Below are positions 34,842 through 44,134 of a DNA stretch of 64,000 nt, one piece after another. Source of the DNA: Rhizobacter sp. SG703 (GTDB taxonomy: Bacteria; Pseudomonadota; Gammaproteobacteria; Burkholderiales; Burkholderiaceae_C). Both the position numbers and the translations under genes were made by a program. The stretch lies in NCBI RefSeq assembly GCF_012275445.1, contig NZ_JAAZQK010000005.1, forward strand, positions 434,001 to 498,000, read 5' to 3'. How positions within the stretch are numbered: the first letter of the stretch is position 1; each line of letters opens with the position of its first letter. The notes under the pieces are model-generated. The model worked only from the letters and a program-made list of their open reading frames with translations. It ran no database searches and was not told where the DNA came from.

Positions 34842-35183
34842 ATGAAGGACCAGACCCTCGAAGCCTGCCTGGCCGCGTGCCAGGCCTGCGCCACCGCCTG
34901 CCTGCACTGCGCCGTCGCCTGCCTCGCCGAGCCCGACCCGGCGTCGATGCGGCGCTGCATCGCGCTGGACCTCGACTGCGCCGACGCCTGCCGGCTGACC
35001 GCCGCCTACCTCGCACGCGACAGCAGCCACCTGGGCGACGCCTGCGAGCTGAGCGCGCACTTGTGCCGCGTGTGCGGCGACGAATGCGCCCGGCACCCGA
35101 TGGACCATTGCCAGGCCTGCGCGCAGGCCTGCCGCGCGTGCGCCCAGGCCTGCGAAGCCCTCGCGGGCCGCGGCCACCTCTGA
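34842..35183 (+). CDS. Cys-rich four-helix copper-storage-type protein (Csp)
   Basis: The 113-residue protein has 18 Cys, many spaced as CxxxC or CxxC along helices (ACLAACQACATACLHCAVAC, then QACAQACRACAQACEAL at the end). This is the four-helix-bundle copper-binding (DUF326/Csp) family, in which the Cys face lines the core of the bundle and stores Cu(I). There is no signal peptide, so it would be a cytosolic Csp3-type protein. The ATG at 34842 is 15 bases after the previous stop; a GTG at 34833 is an alternative. Placement ahead of catalase fits protection from copper-driven oxidative damage. Confidence 0.9.
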   Translation: MKDQTLEACLAACQACATACLHCAVACLAEPDPASMRRCIALDLDCADACRLTAAYLARDSSHLGDACELSAHLCRVCGDECARHPMDHCQACAQACRACAQACEALAGRGHL

Positions 35184-35200
35184 CTTTTCTGCGAGCACCC

Positions 35201-37555
35201 ATGCCCAAGACACCCCCGAAGACCTCCGCCGGCAAGCGCCGCCCGATTCCGCCGAGCCCGGCCGGCCAGGAGCGCCAGGCCGTCGAAGTGCAGGCGCTGG
35301 CCGCGGCGATTCCGTTCAATGTCAACAAGCCGAACGAGATCGGCCGCGACAACGCGATCGCGCCGCCGGTCGGGCAGCGCAGCCAGCGGGCGTCGGTGTC
35401 GACCGGCGCCGGCACGCTGAGCGAAATCAACGACACCGGCAAGACCGGCGACGGCGGCGACGACGCGCCGTCGCACGACGGCTTCGGTTCGCTGCAGCGC
35501 GTGCGCGCGGATGCCGGCGGCGAGGTGCTGACGACCAACCAGGGCGTCGCGGTCGGCGACAACCAGAACTCGCTGAAGGCGGGGCTGCGCGGCCCGGCGC
35601 TGCTCGAGGACTTCATCCTGCGCGAGAAGATCACGCACTTCGACCACGAGCGCATCCCGGAGCGCATCGTCCATGCGCGCGGTTCGGCGGCGCACGGCTT
35701 CTTCGAGTGCTACAAGCCGCTGACGAAGCTGACGCGCGCCGCGCCGTTCGCCGAGGCCGGCAAGCGCACGCCGGTGTTCGTGCGCTTCTCGACCGTGGCC
35801 GGCGAACGCGGCTCGATCGACACCGCGCGCGACGTGCGCGGCTTCGCGGTCAAGTTCTACACCGACGAAGGCAACTGGGACCTGGTCGGCAACAACATCC
35901 CGGTGTTCTTCATCCAGGACGCGATGAAGTTTCCCGACCTGGTCCATGCGGTGAAGCCCGAGCCGCACCACGGCATGCCGCAGGCGGCATCGGCGCACGA
36001 CACCTTCTGGGATTTCGTGTCGCTGATGCCGGAGTCGACCCACATGCTGATGTGGGCGATGTCCGACCGTGCGATCCCGCGCAGCTTCCGGATGATGCAG
36101 GGCTTCGGCGTGCACACCTACCGCTTCGTCAATGCGCGCGGCGAGAGCAGCTTCGTCAAGTTCCACTGGAAGCCGCTGCTCGGCACCCATTCGCTGGTGT
36201 GGGACGAGGCGGTGAAGATCGCCGGTGCCGATGCCGACTACCACCGCCGCGACCTGTGGGAAGCGATCGAGTCGGGCGAGTACCCCGAATGGGAGCTCGG
36301 CGTGCAGGTGTTCAGCGAAGCGCAGGCCGAATCCTTCAGCTTCGACGTGCTGGACGCGACCAAGCTCATCCCGGAAGAGCTGGTGCCGTTGCAGCCGGTC
36401 GGGCGCATGGTGCTGAACCGCAACCCGGACAACTTCTTCGCCGAGACCGAGCAGGTCGCGTTCTGCGTCGCGCATGTGGTGCCGGGCATCGACTTCAGCA
36501 ACGACCCGCTGCTGGCCGGGCGCATCCATTCGTACGTCGACACGCAGATCTCGCGGCTGGGCGGGCCGAACTTCCACGAGATCCCGATCAACGCGCCGCT
36601 CGCGCCGGTGCACAACCACCAGCGCGACGGGCTGCACCGGCAGACGGTGAACCGCGGGCGCGTCGCGTACGAGCCGAACTCGCTCGGCGGCGGCTGCCCG
36701 TTCCAGGCCGGTGCCGCCGGCTTCGTGTCGTTCCCGCAGCCGGTCAACGGCGAGAAGCTGCGCGGCAAGCCCGAGAAGTTCGCCGACCACTACACGCAGG
36801 CCACGCTGTTCTACGCCAGCCAGACGCCGGTCGAGCAGGCGCACATCGTCGGCGGCTTCCGCTTCGAGCTGAGCAAGGTGACGGTGCCGGCGGTGCGCGA
36901 GCGCATGGTGGCGTCGCTGCTGAACGTGTCGAAGCCGCTGGCGAAGGCGGTCGCCGACGGTCTTGGCATGCCGCTGCCGCCGCCGTTGCCGCGCGCGCTG
37001 CCGAAGCCGGGGAAGCCGGAGGTCACGGTGTCGCCGCCGCTGTCGCTGAAGGCGCGGCCGGGCGACGGCAGCATCCGCACGCGCCGCATCGCGCTGCTCG
37101 CGGCGCACGGTGTCGCCGGCAAGCCGATCGCGAAGTTGATGGCCGCGCTGCTGAAGGCGGGGGCGGTGGCGACCGTGGTCGCGCCGCGCATCGGCGCGGT
37201 GACCACGTCGGACGGTGAACCGCTGATCGCGACCGGGTCGATCGAGAACTCGCCGCCGGTGCTGTTCGACGCGGTCGTGCTGCCCGACGGCGCGAAGGGC
37301 GTCGAGGTGCTGCTCGGGCTCGGGCAGGCGCTGGAGTACGCGACGCTGACGTGGCGGCACGGCAAGACACTGCTGGCGCTCGGCGCCGGTCGCGCATTGA
37401 TCGAGAAGGCGGACGTGCCGACGTCTCTGGGCGACGGGTCGCCGGACCCGGGCGTGCTGTTCGGCAACGGCGACGACAGGACGGCCCAGGCCTTCATCGC
37501 CGCGGTGGCGAAGCACCGGCATCCGCAGCGCGAAGGGGACCCGCCGCGCGTTTGA
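35201..37555 (+). CDS. katE: Large-subunit monofunctional catalase (HPII/KatE type)
   Basis: The 784-residue enzyme converts hydrogen peroxide to water and oxygen using heme. Catalytic His158 is in [32 protein letters not shown] contains the distal Asn and Phe; and the heme-ligand Tyr445 is in [14 protein letters not shown]. The N-terminus is extended and Pro-rich. The C-terminal glutamine-amidotransferase-like domain (about residues 620-770, [33 protein letters not shown]) marks the large HPII class. It lies 17 bases after the copper-storage gene. The ATG at 35201 has only a weak ribosome binding site, so it may be translated by coupling. Confidence 0.96.
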   Translation: MPKTPPKTSAGKRRPIPPSPAGQERQAVEVQALAAAIPFNVNKPNEIGRDNAIAPPVGQRSQRASVSTGAGTLSEINDTGKTGDGGDDAPSHDGFGSLQRVRADAGGEVLTTNQGVAVGDNQNSLKAGLRGPALLEDFILREKITHFDHERIPERIVHARGSAAHGFFECYKPLTKLTRAAPFAEAGKRTPVFVRFSTVAGERGSIDTARDVRGFAVKFYTDEGNWDLVGNNIPVFFIQDAMKFPDLVHAVKPEPHHGMPQAASAHDTFWDFVSLMPESTHMLMWAMSDRAIPRSFRMMQGFGVHTYRFVNARGESSFVKFHWKPLLGTHSLVWDEAVKIAGADADYHRRDLWEAIESGEYPEWELGVQVFSEAQAESFSFDVLDATKLIPEELVPLQPVGRMVLNRNPDNFFAETEQVAFCVAHVVPGIDFSNDPLLAGRIHSYVDTQISRLGGPNFHEIPINAPLAPVHNHQRDGLHRQTVNRGRVAYEPNSLGGGCPFQAGAAGFVSFPQPVNGEKLRGKPEKFADHYTQATLFYASQTPVEQAHIVGGFRFELSKVTVPAVRERMVASLLNVSKPLAKAVADGLGMPLPPPLPRALPKPGKPEVTVSPPLSLKARPGDGSIRTRRIALLAAHGVAGKPIAKLMAALLKAGAVATVVAPRIGAVTTSDGEPLIATGSIENSPPVLFDAVVLPDGAKGVEVLLGLGQALEYATLTWRHGKTLLALGAGRALIEKADVPTSLGDGSPDPGVLFGNGDDRTAQAFIAAVAKHRHPQREGDPPRV

Positions 37556-37560
37556 ACCGC

Positions 37561-37582
37561 AGCCCGGATCGGCATCCGGGCT
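37561..37582. terminator. Strong hairpin between convergent katE and flavin reductase
   Basis: AGCCCGGAT-CGGC-ATCCGGGCT forms a perfect nine-base-pair stem between the two convergent stops and is followed by ATTTGGG. It is the best terminator-like hairpin in the window and resembles small dispersed hairpins such as the one at 15832. Confidence 0.6.
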
Positions 37583-38651
37583 ATTTGGGCCGGGGCGGCG
37601 TCAACGCGGCATCGGGCTGGCTCGAGCTGCCGGTGCGCAACTGCGCGACCGCCGCCAGCACCGCCCGCGCGACGTTGCGCGTCTCCTGCTGGAACGCGGT
37701 GTCGGCGTCCAGCGTGTCGTGGCTGTTGTAGTACGGCTCGTAGTAGCCAAGGTAGCGGGCCAGCCGCGCACCGTCGCCGGCATCGACCAAGCCCATCCAG
37801 TCGAGCCAGTCGGCCAGCGCGTGCCGCTGCTGCTCGACGCCGGCCACGTCGCCATGCACCACCAGCCCGTAGACGCGGCCGGCGAGGTGCTTCGGAAAGT
37901 CCCAGCCCTTTTCCTCGATCGCCTTCGCCTCGGCCGCCTTCTTGCCGTGCGTGCTGGTCGGGTCCGGGTTGCCGCCGTCCGCGCAGACCATCCGGTCGAT
38001 CATCAGCTTCAGCGGGCTCGGCGACTGGTACCAGTAGGTCGGCGCGACCAGCACGACGCCGTGCGCGCTGACCCAGCGCTCGTAGATCTCGGCCATCCAG
38101 TCGCTGGCCTGGTCCAGCGCGTGGTTCGGGTAGCAGCTGCACGGCCAATGGCACAGCGGCATCGCGGTGCCGACGCAGCCCTTGCACGGGTGAATGCGGC
38201 GGCCGTACTCCGAGGTCACCAGGCTCAGGTCCAGCAGGTCGGCATCGACGCCGCCGCGTTCGATCTCCTCGCAGACCAGGCGGCTCAGGCGCCAGGTCTT
38301 CGACACCTCGCCGGGGCAGGTGCCGTCGTTGCGCGAACTGCCGCACACCACCAGCACGCGCGAGCGCGTGCCGGGGTTTGCCCAGTTCGCCTGCGCGTCC
38401 TTCAGCCGTTGGTGGGTGTCGAGCCATTCCACCGCGGTGTCGTAAGCGGGGTCTGCGAACCCCGGGCCTGCCGGCCGCGTGACCGGCGACTTGCGGCCTT
38501 CGTCGACCGCGCACCAGGCGATTGCCTCGAGCCGGGCGATCGCGTCGCGCTCGCCGTCGTAGGCCGGATCGACCCAGCGCTGCCGGAAGCGCCGGCCGAA
38601 CTCGTCGCGGGTCAACGGCGTGTCGGCCTGGCCGGTGCGGACCGTCGTCAT
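37581..38651 (-). CDS. Flavodoxin-fold NADPH-dependent FMN reductase-like protein
   Basis: The 356-residue protein has an unusual N-terminal part (about 95 residues, EFGRRFRQRWVDPAYDGERD and FADPAYDTAVEWLDTHQRLK) of unknown role. A flavodoxin-like reductase domain follows: SRVLVVCGSSRNDGTCPGEV (FMN phosphate loop), HPCKGCVGTAMPLCHWPCSCY with a Cys-rich insert, and VVLVAPTYWYQSPSPLKLMI (isoalloxazine loop). The Cys cluster CKGC...CHWPCSC could bind metal or be redox-active. It is convergent with katE across the hairpin and precedes the small membrane peptide gene on the same strand. Confidence 0.82.
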   Translation of the reverse strand: MTTVRTGQADTPLTRDEFGRRFRQRWVDPAYDGERDAIARLEAIAWCAVDEGRKSPVTRPAGPGFADPAYDTAVEWLDTHQRLKDAQANWANPGTRSRVLVVCGSSRNDGTCPGEVSKTWRLSRLVCEEIERGGVDADLLDLSLVTSEYGRRIHPCKGCVGTAMPLCHWPCSCYPNHALDQASDWMAEIYERWVSAHGVVLVAPTYWYQSPSPLKLMIDRMVCADGGNPDPTSTHGKKAAEAKAIEEKGWDFPKHLAGRVYGLVVHGDVAGVEQQRHALADWLDWMGLVDAGDGARLARYLGYYEPYYNSHDTLDADTAFQQETRNVARAVLAAVAQLRTGSSSQPDAALTPPRPK

Positions 38652-38663
38652 CTCGGCGGACGG

Positions 38664-38738
38664 TCAGTGAAAGAACAGCGCGATCAGGATGATGATCGGG
38701 ATCGGCACGCCGAGGAAGAACAGCAGCAGGGATCGCAT
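38664..38738 (-). CDS. 24-residue hydrophobic membrane peptide
   Basis: A tiny open frame encodes a Met-Arg start followed by one continuous membrane helix (LLLFFLGVPIPIIILIALFF), ending in His before TGA. CTGGAGACACCG gives a GGAG seven bases before the ATG at 38738. The length and lone-helix form recall YohP-like stress peptides, and near-identical short proteins are common in Burkholderiales, from memory. It lies between two minus-strand genes (flavin reductase and the Ala-rich membrane protein), so it is likely co-expressed with them. Confidence 0.7.
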   Translation of the reverse strand: MRSLLLFFLGVPIPIIILIALFFH

Positions 38739-38778
38739 CGGTGTCTCCAGTGGTGGATGAAGGGTGGGCGAACGGTGC

Positions 38779-39732
38779 TCACAGGTCGCGCTGGCGGCCG
38801 CCCCAGGTCGCGAAGAAGCTGGCGACGAAGGCGCCGGCCAGCAACGAGATGAACAGCCACAGCGACGCATACGCCGAGGCCTTGCGCGCGCGGTCGGCCG
38901 CGTCGCGCGCCCGGCCCTGGGCGTCGTTCAGCGCGGTCTGCAGCCGGGTGTAGGTGTCGGTGACGCGCTTCTCGGCATCGGCCTGCGACAGGCCGGTGCG
39001 CTGCGCGACCAGCTGGCCCAGGTAGCGGGTGTCGTCGAGCGGCAGCGTCGGCGCGCGGCCGCTGGCGGCGAAGATGCGGCCGACCTCGGCCAGCGGCGGC
39101 GCCTCGGTCGTGGCCGGTGCGGTGGTGGCCGACGGATCGCGGCGGAACAGCGCATCGGCGTGGTAGCCGACCGGGTCCGGCGTTGCGCCGGCCGGCGCCA
39201 TCGCGACCGCCGATGCGGCGCCCATCGCTCCCGCTGCAGCGGCTGCCGCACCGCCGGCCTTCGCGCCGGTGCCGACGATGCCGCCGATCGCGCTGCCGAG
39301 CATCGCCGCGGTCGCCAGCGACGCGACCGCCCACGCGAGGAAGCCGTGCGCGGTGTCGCGGAAGTAGATCTCGTCGCCGGCGGTGTCGGCCCAGCGGGTG
39401 CGCAGGCGGCCCGCCAGGTAGCCGCCCATGCCCGACGCGGCGATCTGCGTCAGCGTGATCCACAGGATGCTGCCGACGCCGAAGGTGCTCGCGCTGACGC
39501 CGTCGCGCGCCCACGGCGAGACCGCCGACAGGCCGAGCCCGACGCCCAGGATCAGCAGGATCAGCGACAGCGCCGCGGCGCCGGCCGCACCGGCGAGCAC
39601 CGCGCCCCACGACACCGCGCTGCGGCTGCCGTCGGCGGCCACCGCGACGGCCGCGGGCGCGAGAGAGGGAATGGCACGCCGGCCGGCGGGGCCGTCTTGA
39701 ATGCCGACGCTGGCGACGTCTTGGTAGGCCAT
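38779..39732 (-). CDS. Ala-rich multi-pass membrane protein, unrecognised
   Basis: The 317-residue protein has membrane helices at about 42-70 (WGAVLAGAAGAAALSLILLI), 87-110 (SILWITLTQIAASGMGGYLA), 128-160 (FLAWAVASLATAAMLGSAIG) and at the C-terminus (SLWLFISLLAGAFVASFFAT). Between them lies a soluble region with GRIFAASGRAPTLPLDDTRY and a helical segment (TDTYTRLQTALNDAQGRARD). The layout resembles predicted inner-membrane proteins often found near stress genes in this order; I do not know a function. CAGGAGACAGAACCC before the ATG is a strong ribosome binding site. The promoter region is shared with the divergent phasin-like gene. Confidence 0.78.
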   Translation of the reverse strand: MAYQDVASVGIQDGPAGRRAIPSLAPAAVAVAADGSRSAVSWGAVLAGAAGAAALSLILLILGVGLGLSAVSPWARDGVSASTFGVGSILWITLTQIAASGMGGYLAGRLRTRWADTAGDEIYFRDTAHGFLAWAVASLATAAMLGSAIGGIVGTGAKAGGAAAAAAGAMGAASAVAMAPAGATPDPVGYHADALFRRDPSATTAPATTEAPPLAEVGRIFAASGRAPTLPLDDTRYLGQLVAQRTGLSQADAEKRVTDTYTRLQTALNDAQGRARDAADRARKASAYASLWLFISLLAGAFVASFFATWGGRQRDL

Positions 39733-39823
39733 GGGTTCTGTCTCCTGGGTGGGCTGGCAGCACTGCTGCGACTGCGATGCCGCGATGGTCGGCGTGCAGC
39801 GAGCCGCAGTGCGTCGGACTGCG

Positions 39824-39852
39824 ATGGCACGCGCTGTAGGAATAGGGCGCGA
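39824..39852. promoter_or_regulatory. 29-bp motif shared with 34461-34489, copy 2
   Basis: The second copy lies in the 175-base divergent region between the Ala-rich membrane protein and the phasin-like gene. It has the same core GCGCTGTAGGA...AGGGCGCGA as copy 1. The two flanking gene pairs are otherwise unrelated, so conservation suggests a shared regulator or sigma factor. Confidence 0.5.
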
Positions 39853-39907
39853 TCCGCTGCTGCACGGCAGCACGGCAATTACAGTGGCTGCAACCCAGGA
39901 GCCCGTC

Positions 39908-40303
39908 ATGTCGAAACGCCAACGCAGCACGCTTGCGCAACGCAGTGCCGAACTCGCCTTTGCGGTGCCGCCGGTGATGGCGCACCGCATCGCCCGCATG
40001 GCGCTGGCCGGCGCGGCCCCGTCCGAACGCGACCGCCGCGAGTTCACCCGCATGGGCGCCGAGAAGACCGCCGCGTTCCAGCAGTCGTGGATCGCGATGG
40101 CGATGCAGGGCTGGCGCGCACAGCAGGCCTTCGCGCTGTTCTGGTGGCGCGCCTGCCTGTCGCCGTGGGGGCCGCCGTCGGCACAGGCGATCGGCACGCA
40201 GCTGCAATCGGCCGCGCTCGGCGTGCTCGGCCATGGCCTCGCGCCGGTGCACCGCACCGCGGTCGCCAACGCGAAACGCCTGTCTCGAACCCGCCTGCGC
40301 TGA
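39908..40303 (+). CDS. Phasin-like granule-associated protein
   Basis: The 131-residue protein is mainly helical with no Cys before the last third. AELAFAVPPVMAHRIARMAL and SERDRREFTRMGAEKTAAFQ match the polyhydroxyalkanoate granule-associated phasin type seen in Burkholderiales. QQSWIAMAMQGWRAQQAFAL is amphipathic with Trp residues that could rest on a granule or membrane. The start at 39908 follows GGAGCCCGTC. It lies three bases upstream of the kinase at 40306, so it may share its transcript. The family call is from recalled patterns and should be treated as probable. Confidence 0.6.
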   Translation: MSKRQRSTLAQRSAELAFAVPPVMAHRIARMALAGAAPSERDRREFTRMGAEKTAAFQQSWIAMAMQGWRAQQAFALFWWRACLSPWGPPSAQAIGTQLQSAALGVLGHGLAPVHRTAVANAKRLSRTRLR

Positions 40304-40305
40304 CG

Positions 40306-42078
40306 ATGGACGCCTTGCCGATCGCGCTGTCGTTGATGCTCGGCGCGCTGCTGCCGGGCGCGGTCTGGCTCGGCTGGTCGCTGCATTGCAGCCGTCGGCT
40401 GCACCGCAACGAACTGGCCGAGCGACGACGCACCGCCCAACTGCTGGCCGATGCCGAGGCGCGGCATGCCGAGCTGCAGGCGCGGCTCGAAGCCCGCGTC
40501 GCCGCGCGCACCGAAGCGCTGCAGGCCAGCGAGGCCCGCATGCGCACCATCTTCTCGACCAGCTTCCAGTACCAGGGCCTGCTGGCGCTCGACGGCACCC
40601 TGCTCGATGCCAACGAGACCTCGCTGCGCGGCATCGGTGCGACGCTCGAGCAGGTGCTCGGCCGGCCGTTCTGGGATTCGCCGTGGTTCGCGCGCACGCC
40701 GGGCATGCCCGAGACGGTGCGGCTGGCGGTGCAGGCCGCGGCCCAGGGCCACAGCCGGCGCCAGGAGATGCGCCTGCTGCTGCCGGCCGGCTGGCGGCAG
40801 TTCGATTTCGCGGTGCGGCCGGTGCACGACCGCGACGGCGCGGTGGTCGCGATCGTGCCGGAGGCGATCGACATCACCGAGCGCCACCAAGCGGAAGAGC
40901 GGCTGCGGCAGGCGCAGAAGATGGAAGCCGTCGGGCAATTGACCGGCGGCGTCGCGCACGACTTCAACAACCTGCTGCAGGTGATCTCGGCCAACCTGCA
41001 CCTGGTGTCGCGGCTGACGCGCGACGACGTGAAGGTGATGCAGCGGCTGGACAGCGCGACCGAGGCGGTGCGCCGCGGGGCCAAGCTGGCGAGCCAGCTG
41101 CTGGCGTTCGGCCGGCGCCAGGCGCTCGCGCCGCGGGTGGTCGACGTGGGCCGCTTCATCACCGGGCTCGAGGACCTGGTGCGCCGCTCGATCGGCGAGG
41201 GCGTCGAGGTCGAGGTGATCGTGTCCGGCGGGCTGTGGCACACCTTCGTCGACCCGACGCAGATCGAGAACGCGCTGCTCAACCTGGCGATCAACGCCCG
41301 CGACGCGATGGACGGCAATGGCCGGCTGACGATCGAGGTCGGCAACGCCTTCCTGGACGACGACTACGTGCGCGGCCAGCCTGACGTGAAGCCGGGCCAG
41401 TACGTGATGCTGGCCGTCACCGACACCGGCTGCGGCATGACGCCGCAGGTGCTGTCGCAGGTGTTCCAGCCGTTCTTCTCGACCAAGCCGGCCGGCAGCG
41501 GCACCGGGCTCGGGCTGTCGATGGTCTACGGCTTCGTGCGGCAGTCGGGCGGCCACGTGAAGATCTACAGCGAGCCGGGGCAGGGCACGACCGTCAAGGT
41601 CTACCTGCCGCGCGCGCACGACGCCGACGCCCTGGCCGACGCGGCGCCCGACCCGGCCGCCGCCGGCGACGCCAGCGGCGGCGCCGAGACGGTGCTGGTG
41701 GTCGAGGACGACGCCGCGGTGCGCCGCGCCACCGTCGAGATGCTGCAGGAGCTCGGCTACCGGGTGCTGAAGGCGAGCGATGCCGACCAGGCGCTGGTCG
41801 TGATCGACGACGCGGTGGCGCACCATGCGGCGATCGACCTGCTGTTCACCGACGTCGTGATGCCCGGCCGCCTGAAGAGCCCGGAACTCGCCGACAAGGC
41901 GCGCGAACGGTTGCCCGGCATCGCGGTGCTGTTCACGTCGGGCTACGCGCAGAACGCGATCGTGCACGGCGGCCGGCTCGACCCCGGCGTCGAGCTGTTG
42001 CCCAAGCCATACAGCGCGCGGGCGCTGGCGAGCAAGGTGCGGGCGGTGCTGGACCACGGCGCGCGCATGGCGCAGTGA
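40306..42078 (+). CDS. Membrane hybrid histidine kinase: TM-PAS-HisKA-HATPase-REC
   Basis: The 590-residue kinase has one N-terminal membrane helix (IALSLMLGALLPGAVWLGWS), a coiled coil (residues 35-80), a PAS domain (about 80-200), and an NtrB/PdtaS-like core with phospho-acceptor His218 in GGVAHDFNNLLQVI. The ATPase boxes are NLAINARDAMDGNG, VTDTGCGMTP and GTGLGLSMV. The receiver has acceptor Asp516 in LLFTDVVMPG. The HDFNNLL form of the H-box is common in hybrid kinases that sense redox or metabolic state through PAS. No partner regulator lies beside it. It is separated from the phasin-like gene by two bases. Confidence 0.92.
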   Translation: MDALPIALSLMLGALLPGAVWLGWSLHCSRRLHRNELAERRRTAQLLADAEARHAELQARLEARVAARTEALQASEARMRTIFSTSFQYQGLLALDGTLLDANETSLRGIGATLEQVLGRPFWDSPWFARTPGMPETVRLAVQAAAQGHSRRQEMRLLLPAGWRQFDFAVRPVHDRDGAVVAIVPEAIDITERHQAEERLRQAQKMEAVGQLTGGVAHDFNNLLQVISANLHLVSRLTRDDVKVMQRLDSATEAVRRGAKLASQLLAFGRRQALAPRVVDVGRFITGLEDLVRRSIGEGVEVEVIVSGGLWHTFVDPTQIENALLNLAINARDAMDGNGRLTIEVGNAFLDDDYVRGQPDVKPGQYVMLAVTDTGCGMTPQVLSQVFQPFFSTKPAGSGTGLGLSMVYGFVRQSGGHVKIYSEPGQGTTVKVYLPRAHDADALADAAPDPAAAGDASGGAETVLVVEDDAAVRRATVEMLQELGYRVLKASDADQALVVIDDAVAHHAAIDLLFTDVVMPGRLKSPELADKARERLPGIAVLFTSGYAQNAIVHGGRLDPGVELLPKPYSARALASKVRAVLDHGARMAQ

Positions 42079-42304
42079 CGATCCGCGGCACCCTGGAACA
42101 AGAAGTGTCCGCTGTCCGACAGGATCGGCACCTGACAGTTTTTGAACGACAGGTGCACGCCGTGTCGATGGCCGGCGCAAACGCAGCGCCGGCGCGGCCC
42201 GGCCGCAAGCGAGGGCTGACAAATCGCGCGCTGCGCCGGCGCGCCGGCATGGACCGCTTCTTGCCATTCCCCGGCATCGCGCCGCGCAGCGGCGCTCCTC
42301 CGGG

Positions 42305-42532
42305 ATGGAAACGATGTCTTCCAGGAAGCCTGGTGCCGAGGATGCGGCACCCTTGTTCCAGCGACTGTGGTCTCGCATCGGCGGTGCGCCGCTGCGAAAC
42401 GATCCGGATGCCGCGGCGCCTTCGACGATGCAGCACTCCGGCTTCACGTCCGCCGGCGCGTGGGCCGACACCGTGATCGACGACGACCGGCGCACCGCGC
42501 CCACCGATGATGCGAACAATGGCCTTTCGTGA
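42305..42532 (+). CDS. Possible small hydrophilic protein, unrecognised
   Basis: The 75-residue frame (METMSSRKPGAEDAAPLFQR onward, ending TDDANNGLS) has coding-like third positions and an acidic, soluble composition. There is no clear ribosome binding site and I recognise no family. Without it the space from 42079 to 42725 would be empty apart from a weak CACCTG/CAGGTG hairpin at 42129-42155. I include it at low confidence. Confidence 0.3.
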   Translation: METMSSRKPGAEDAAPLFQRLWSRIGGAPLRNDPDAAAPSTMQHSGFTSAGAWADTVIDDDRRTAPTDDANNGLS

Positions 42533-42725
42533 TGTCCTCTCCCGTGACGCGCGCCCCCGCGACGATGCCGCTGCTTCGTTCCTCGACGACTTCGGCGATT
42601 TCAATCACAGTGGGCGTGTCGTCGACGACGGCCTGCCCCCCACCGAAGCCGCGCCACTGGCCGCTGCGCCGTGGCAGTTCGAGATGGGCGACACCGCGTC
42701 GCGCCGCATCGACACGCGCGACCCG

Positions 42726-43256
42726 ATGGAGCCTTTGCGCTTCGACGGCATGGTGCTGCGACCCTGGACGCGCGACGACGCCCGGGCGATGGCCGAAGCG
42801 GCCCGCGAATCGACCGGCACGATCGGCCGCTGGATGGATTGGTGCCACCCCGGCTACGGCGTGCGCGACGCGATCGACTGGGTCGATGTCTGCGCCGACA
42901 GCCTGGCCCAGGGGCAGGCCTGCGAATTCGGGCTGTTCGACGAGCGCAGCGGCCGGCTGGTCGGCGGTGCCGGGCTCAACCAGTTCAACACGGTCCACCG
43001 CGTCTGCAACCTCGGCTACTGGGTCCGCCAGTCGGCCCAGGGGCAGGGCATCGCGACCCGCGCCGCGCGTTCGCTGGCCAGCTATGGTTTCAGCGCGCTG
43101 GGTTTCCAGCGCATCGAGATCGTCGTCGCCGAAGGCAACGAAGCCAGCCTTGCGGTCGCCCGCAAGCTCGGCGCGCAGTTCGAATGCCTCGCGCGCAACC
43201 GGCTGGTGATCCGCGGCAACCCGGTGTCGGCCTGGGTGCACTCGCTGGTGCCGTGA
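42726..43256 (+). CDS. GNAT-family N-acetyltransferase (RimJ/RimL type)
   Basis: The 176-residue protein has the GNAT fold: MEPLRFDGMVLRPWTRDDAR at the start, FGLFDERSGRLVGGAGLNQF, NLGYWVRQSAQGQGIATRAA with the acetyl-CoA pyrophosphate loop (QGQGIA), and ALGFQRIEIVVAEGNEASLA. It belongs to the RimJ/RimL branch that acetylates N-terminal amino groups of ribosomal proteins or small molecules. I chose the ATG at 42726 because the family core begins there; the frame is open to 42507 and ATGs at 42519 and 42684 give longer versions. It converges on the map gene. Confidence 0.85.
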   Translation: MEPLRFDGMVLRPWTRDDARAMAEAARESTGTIGRWMDWCHPGYGVRDAIDWVDVCADSLAQGQACEFGLFDERSGRLVGGAGLNQFNTVHRVCNLGYWVRQSAQGQGIATRAARSLASYGFSALGFQRIEIVVAEGNEASLAVARKLGAQFECLARNRLVIRGNPVSAWVHSLVP

Positions 43257-43266
43257 AGGCATGACG

Positions 43267-43297
43267 ACCCCTCGCCCGGCGGGTACGCCGGAGGGGT
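43267..43297. terminator. Bidirectional hairpin between acetyltransferase and map
   Basis: ACCCCT pairs with AGGGGT and an inner CCGGCG with CGCCGG around a GGTA loop, with a three-base bulge on one side. It sits ten bases after the acetyltransferase stop and before the convergent map stop. Confidence 0.55.
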
Positions 43298-43330
43298 GCG
43301 GGCCGGCTTGGCGCGGCCCGGCGCTCGGCC

Positions 43331-44134
43331 CTACGGAACCGCGGCGTAGGCGCCCGTGCCTTCGGGCCACGGCGTCAGCACCTCGGCACCGTCCTCGGTC
43401 ACCGCGACCATGTGCTCCCACTGCGCCGACAGCGAGCGGTCGCGGGTGACCACCGTCCAGCCGTCGGCCAGCGTGCGCGTGCCGGCCTTGCCGGCATTCA
43501 GCATCGGCTCGATCGTGAACACCATGCCCGGGACCAGCCGCAAGCCCTGTCCGCGCTGGCCGTAGTGCGCCACCGTCGGCTCGTCGTGGTAGATGCGGCC
43601 GATGCCGTGGCCGCAGTACTCGCGCACGACGGTGAAGCCCTCGCGCTGGGCCACCGTCTGGATCGCGTGGCCGACGTCGCCGAGCGTCGCGCCCGGCCGC
43701 ACCGCGAGGATGCCGGCGCGCATCGCCTCGTAGGTGGTGTCGACCAGTCGTTGCGCGAGCGGCGAGACCTGGCCGACGACGAAGCTGCGGCTGGTGTCGC
43801 CGTACCAGCCGTCGCGGATCACCGCGACGTCGATGTTGACGATGTCGCCGTCGCGCAGCACCTCGTCGGCCGACGGGATGCCGTGGCACACCACCTCGTT
43901 GACCGAGGCGCAGATCGTCTTCGTGTAGCCGTGGTAGCCGATGTTGGCCGGCACCGCCTTCTGCACCTCGACGATGTGGTCGTGGCACAGCCGGTCGAGC
44001 TCGCCGGTGCTGATGCCGGCCTTCACGTGCGGCGCGATCATCCGCAGCACGTCGGCGGCCAGTGCCCCGGCGGCGCGTGCCATCGCGAGGTCGGCGGCCG
44101 GGTGGATCTTCACGGAGCGGGCGGGGCGGTTCAT
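43331..44134 (-). CDS. map: Type I methionine aminopeptidase
   Basis: The 267-residue enzyme removes the initiator Met from new proteins. The five metal ligands are visible: Asp in VNIDVAVIRDGWYGD (two), His in CGHGIGRIYHDE, Glu in VFTIEPML and Glu in AQWEHMVAV. HGYTKTICASVNEVVCHGIP is the substrate-side His region. The start overlaps the stop of the ParD-like gene (ATGA), so translation is coupled. Essential map copies usually lie beside rpsB/tsf; this copy is elsewhere and so may be an extra one. A ribosomal-gene neighbourhood is not present in the window. Confidence 0.96.
   Translation of the reverse strand: MNRPARSVKIHPAADLAMARAAGALAADVLRMIAPHVKAGISTGELDRLCHDHIVEVQKAVPANIGYHGYTKTICASVNEVVCHGIPSADEVLRDGDIVNIDVAVIRDGWYGDTSRSFVVGQVSPLAQRLVDTTYEAMRAGILAVRPGATLGDVGHAIQTVAQREGFTVVREYCGHGIGRIYHDEPTVAHYGQRGQGLRLVPGMVFTIEPMLNAGKAGTRTLADGWTVVTRDRSLSAQWEHMVAVTEDGAEVLTPWPEGTGAYAAVP

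Noticed and set aside
38779-42519. A continuous minus-strand frame of over 1200 codons spanning the phasin-like and kinase genes
   Set aside because: Only the part from 39732 to 38779 has membrane-protein features and a ribosome binding site; the remainder is antisense to the kinase at 40306.
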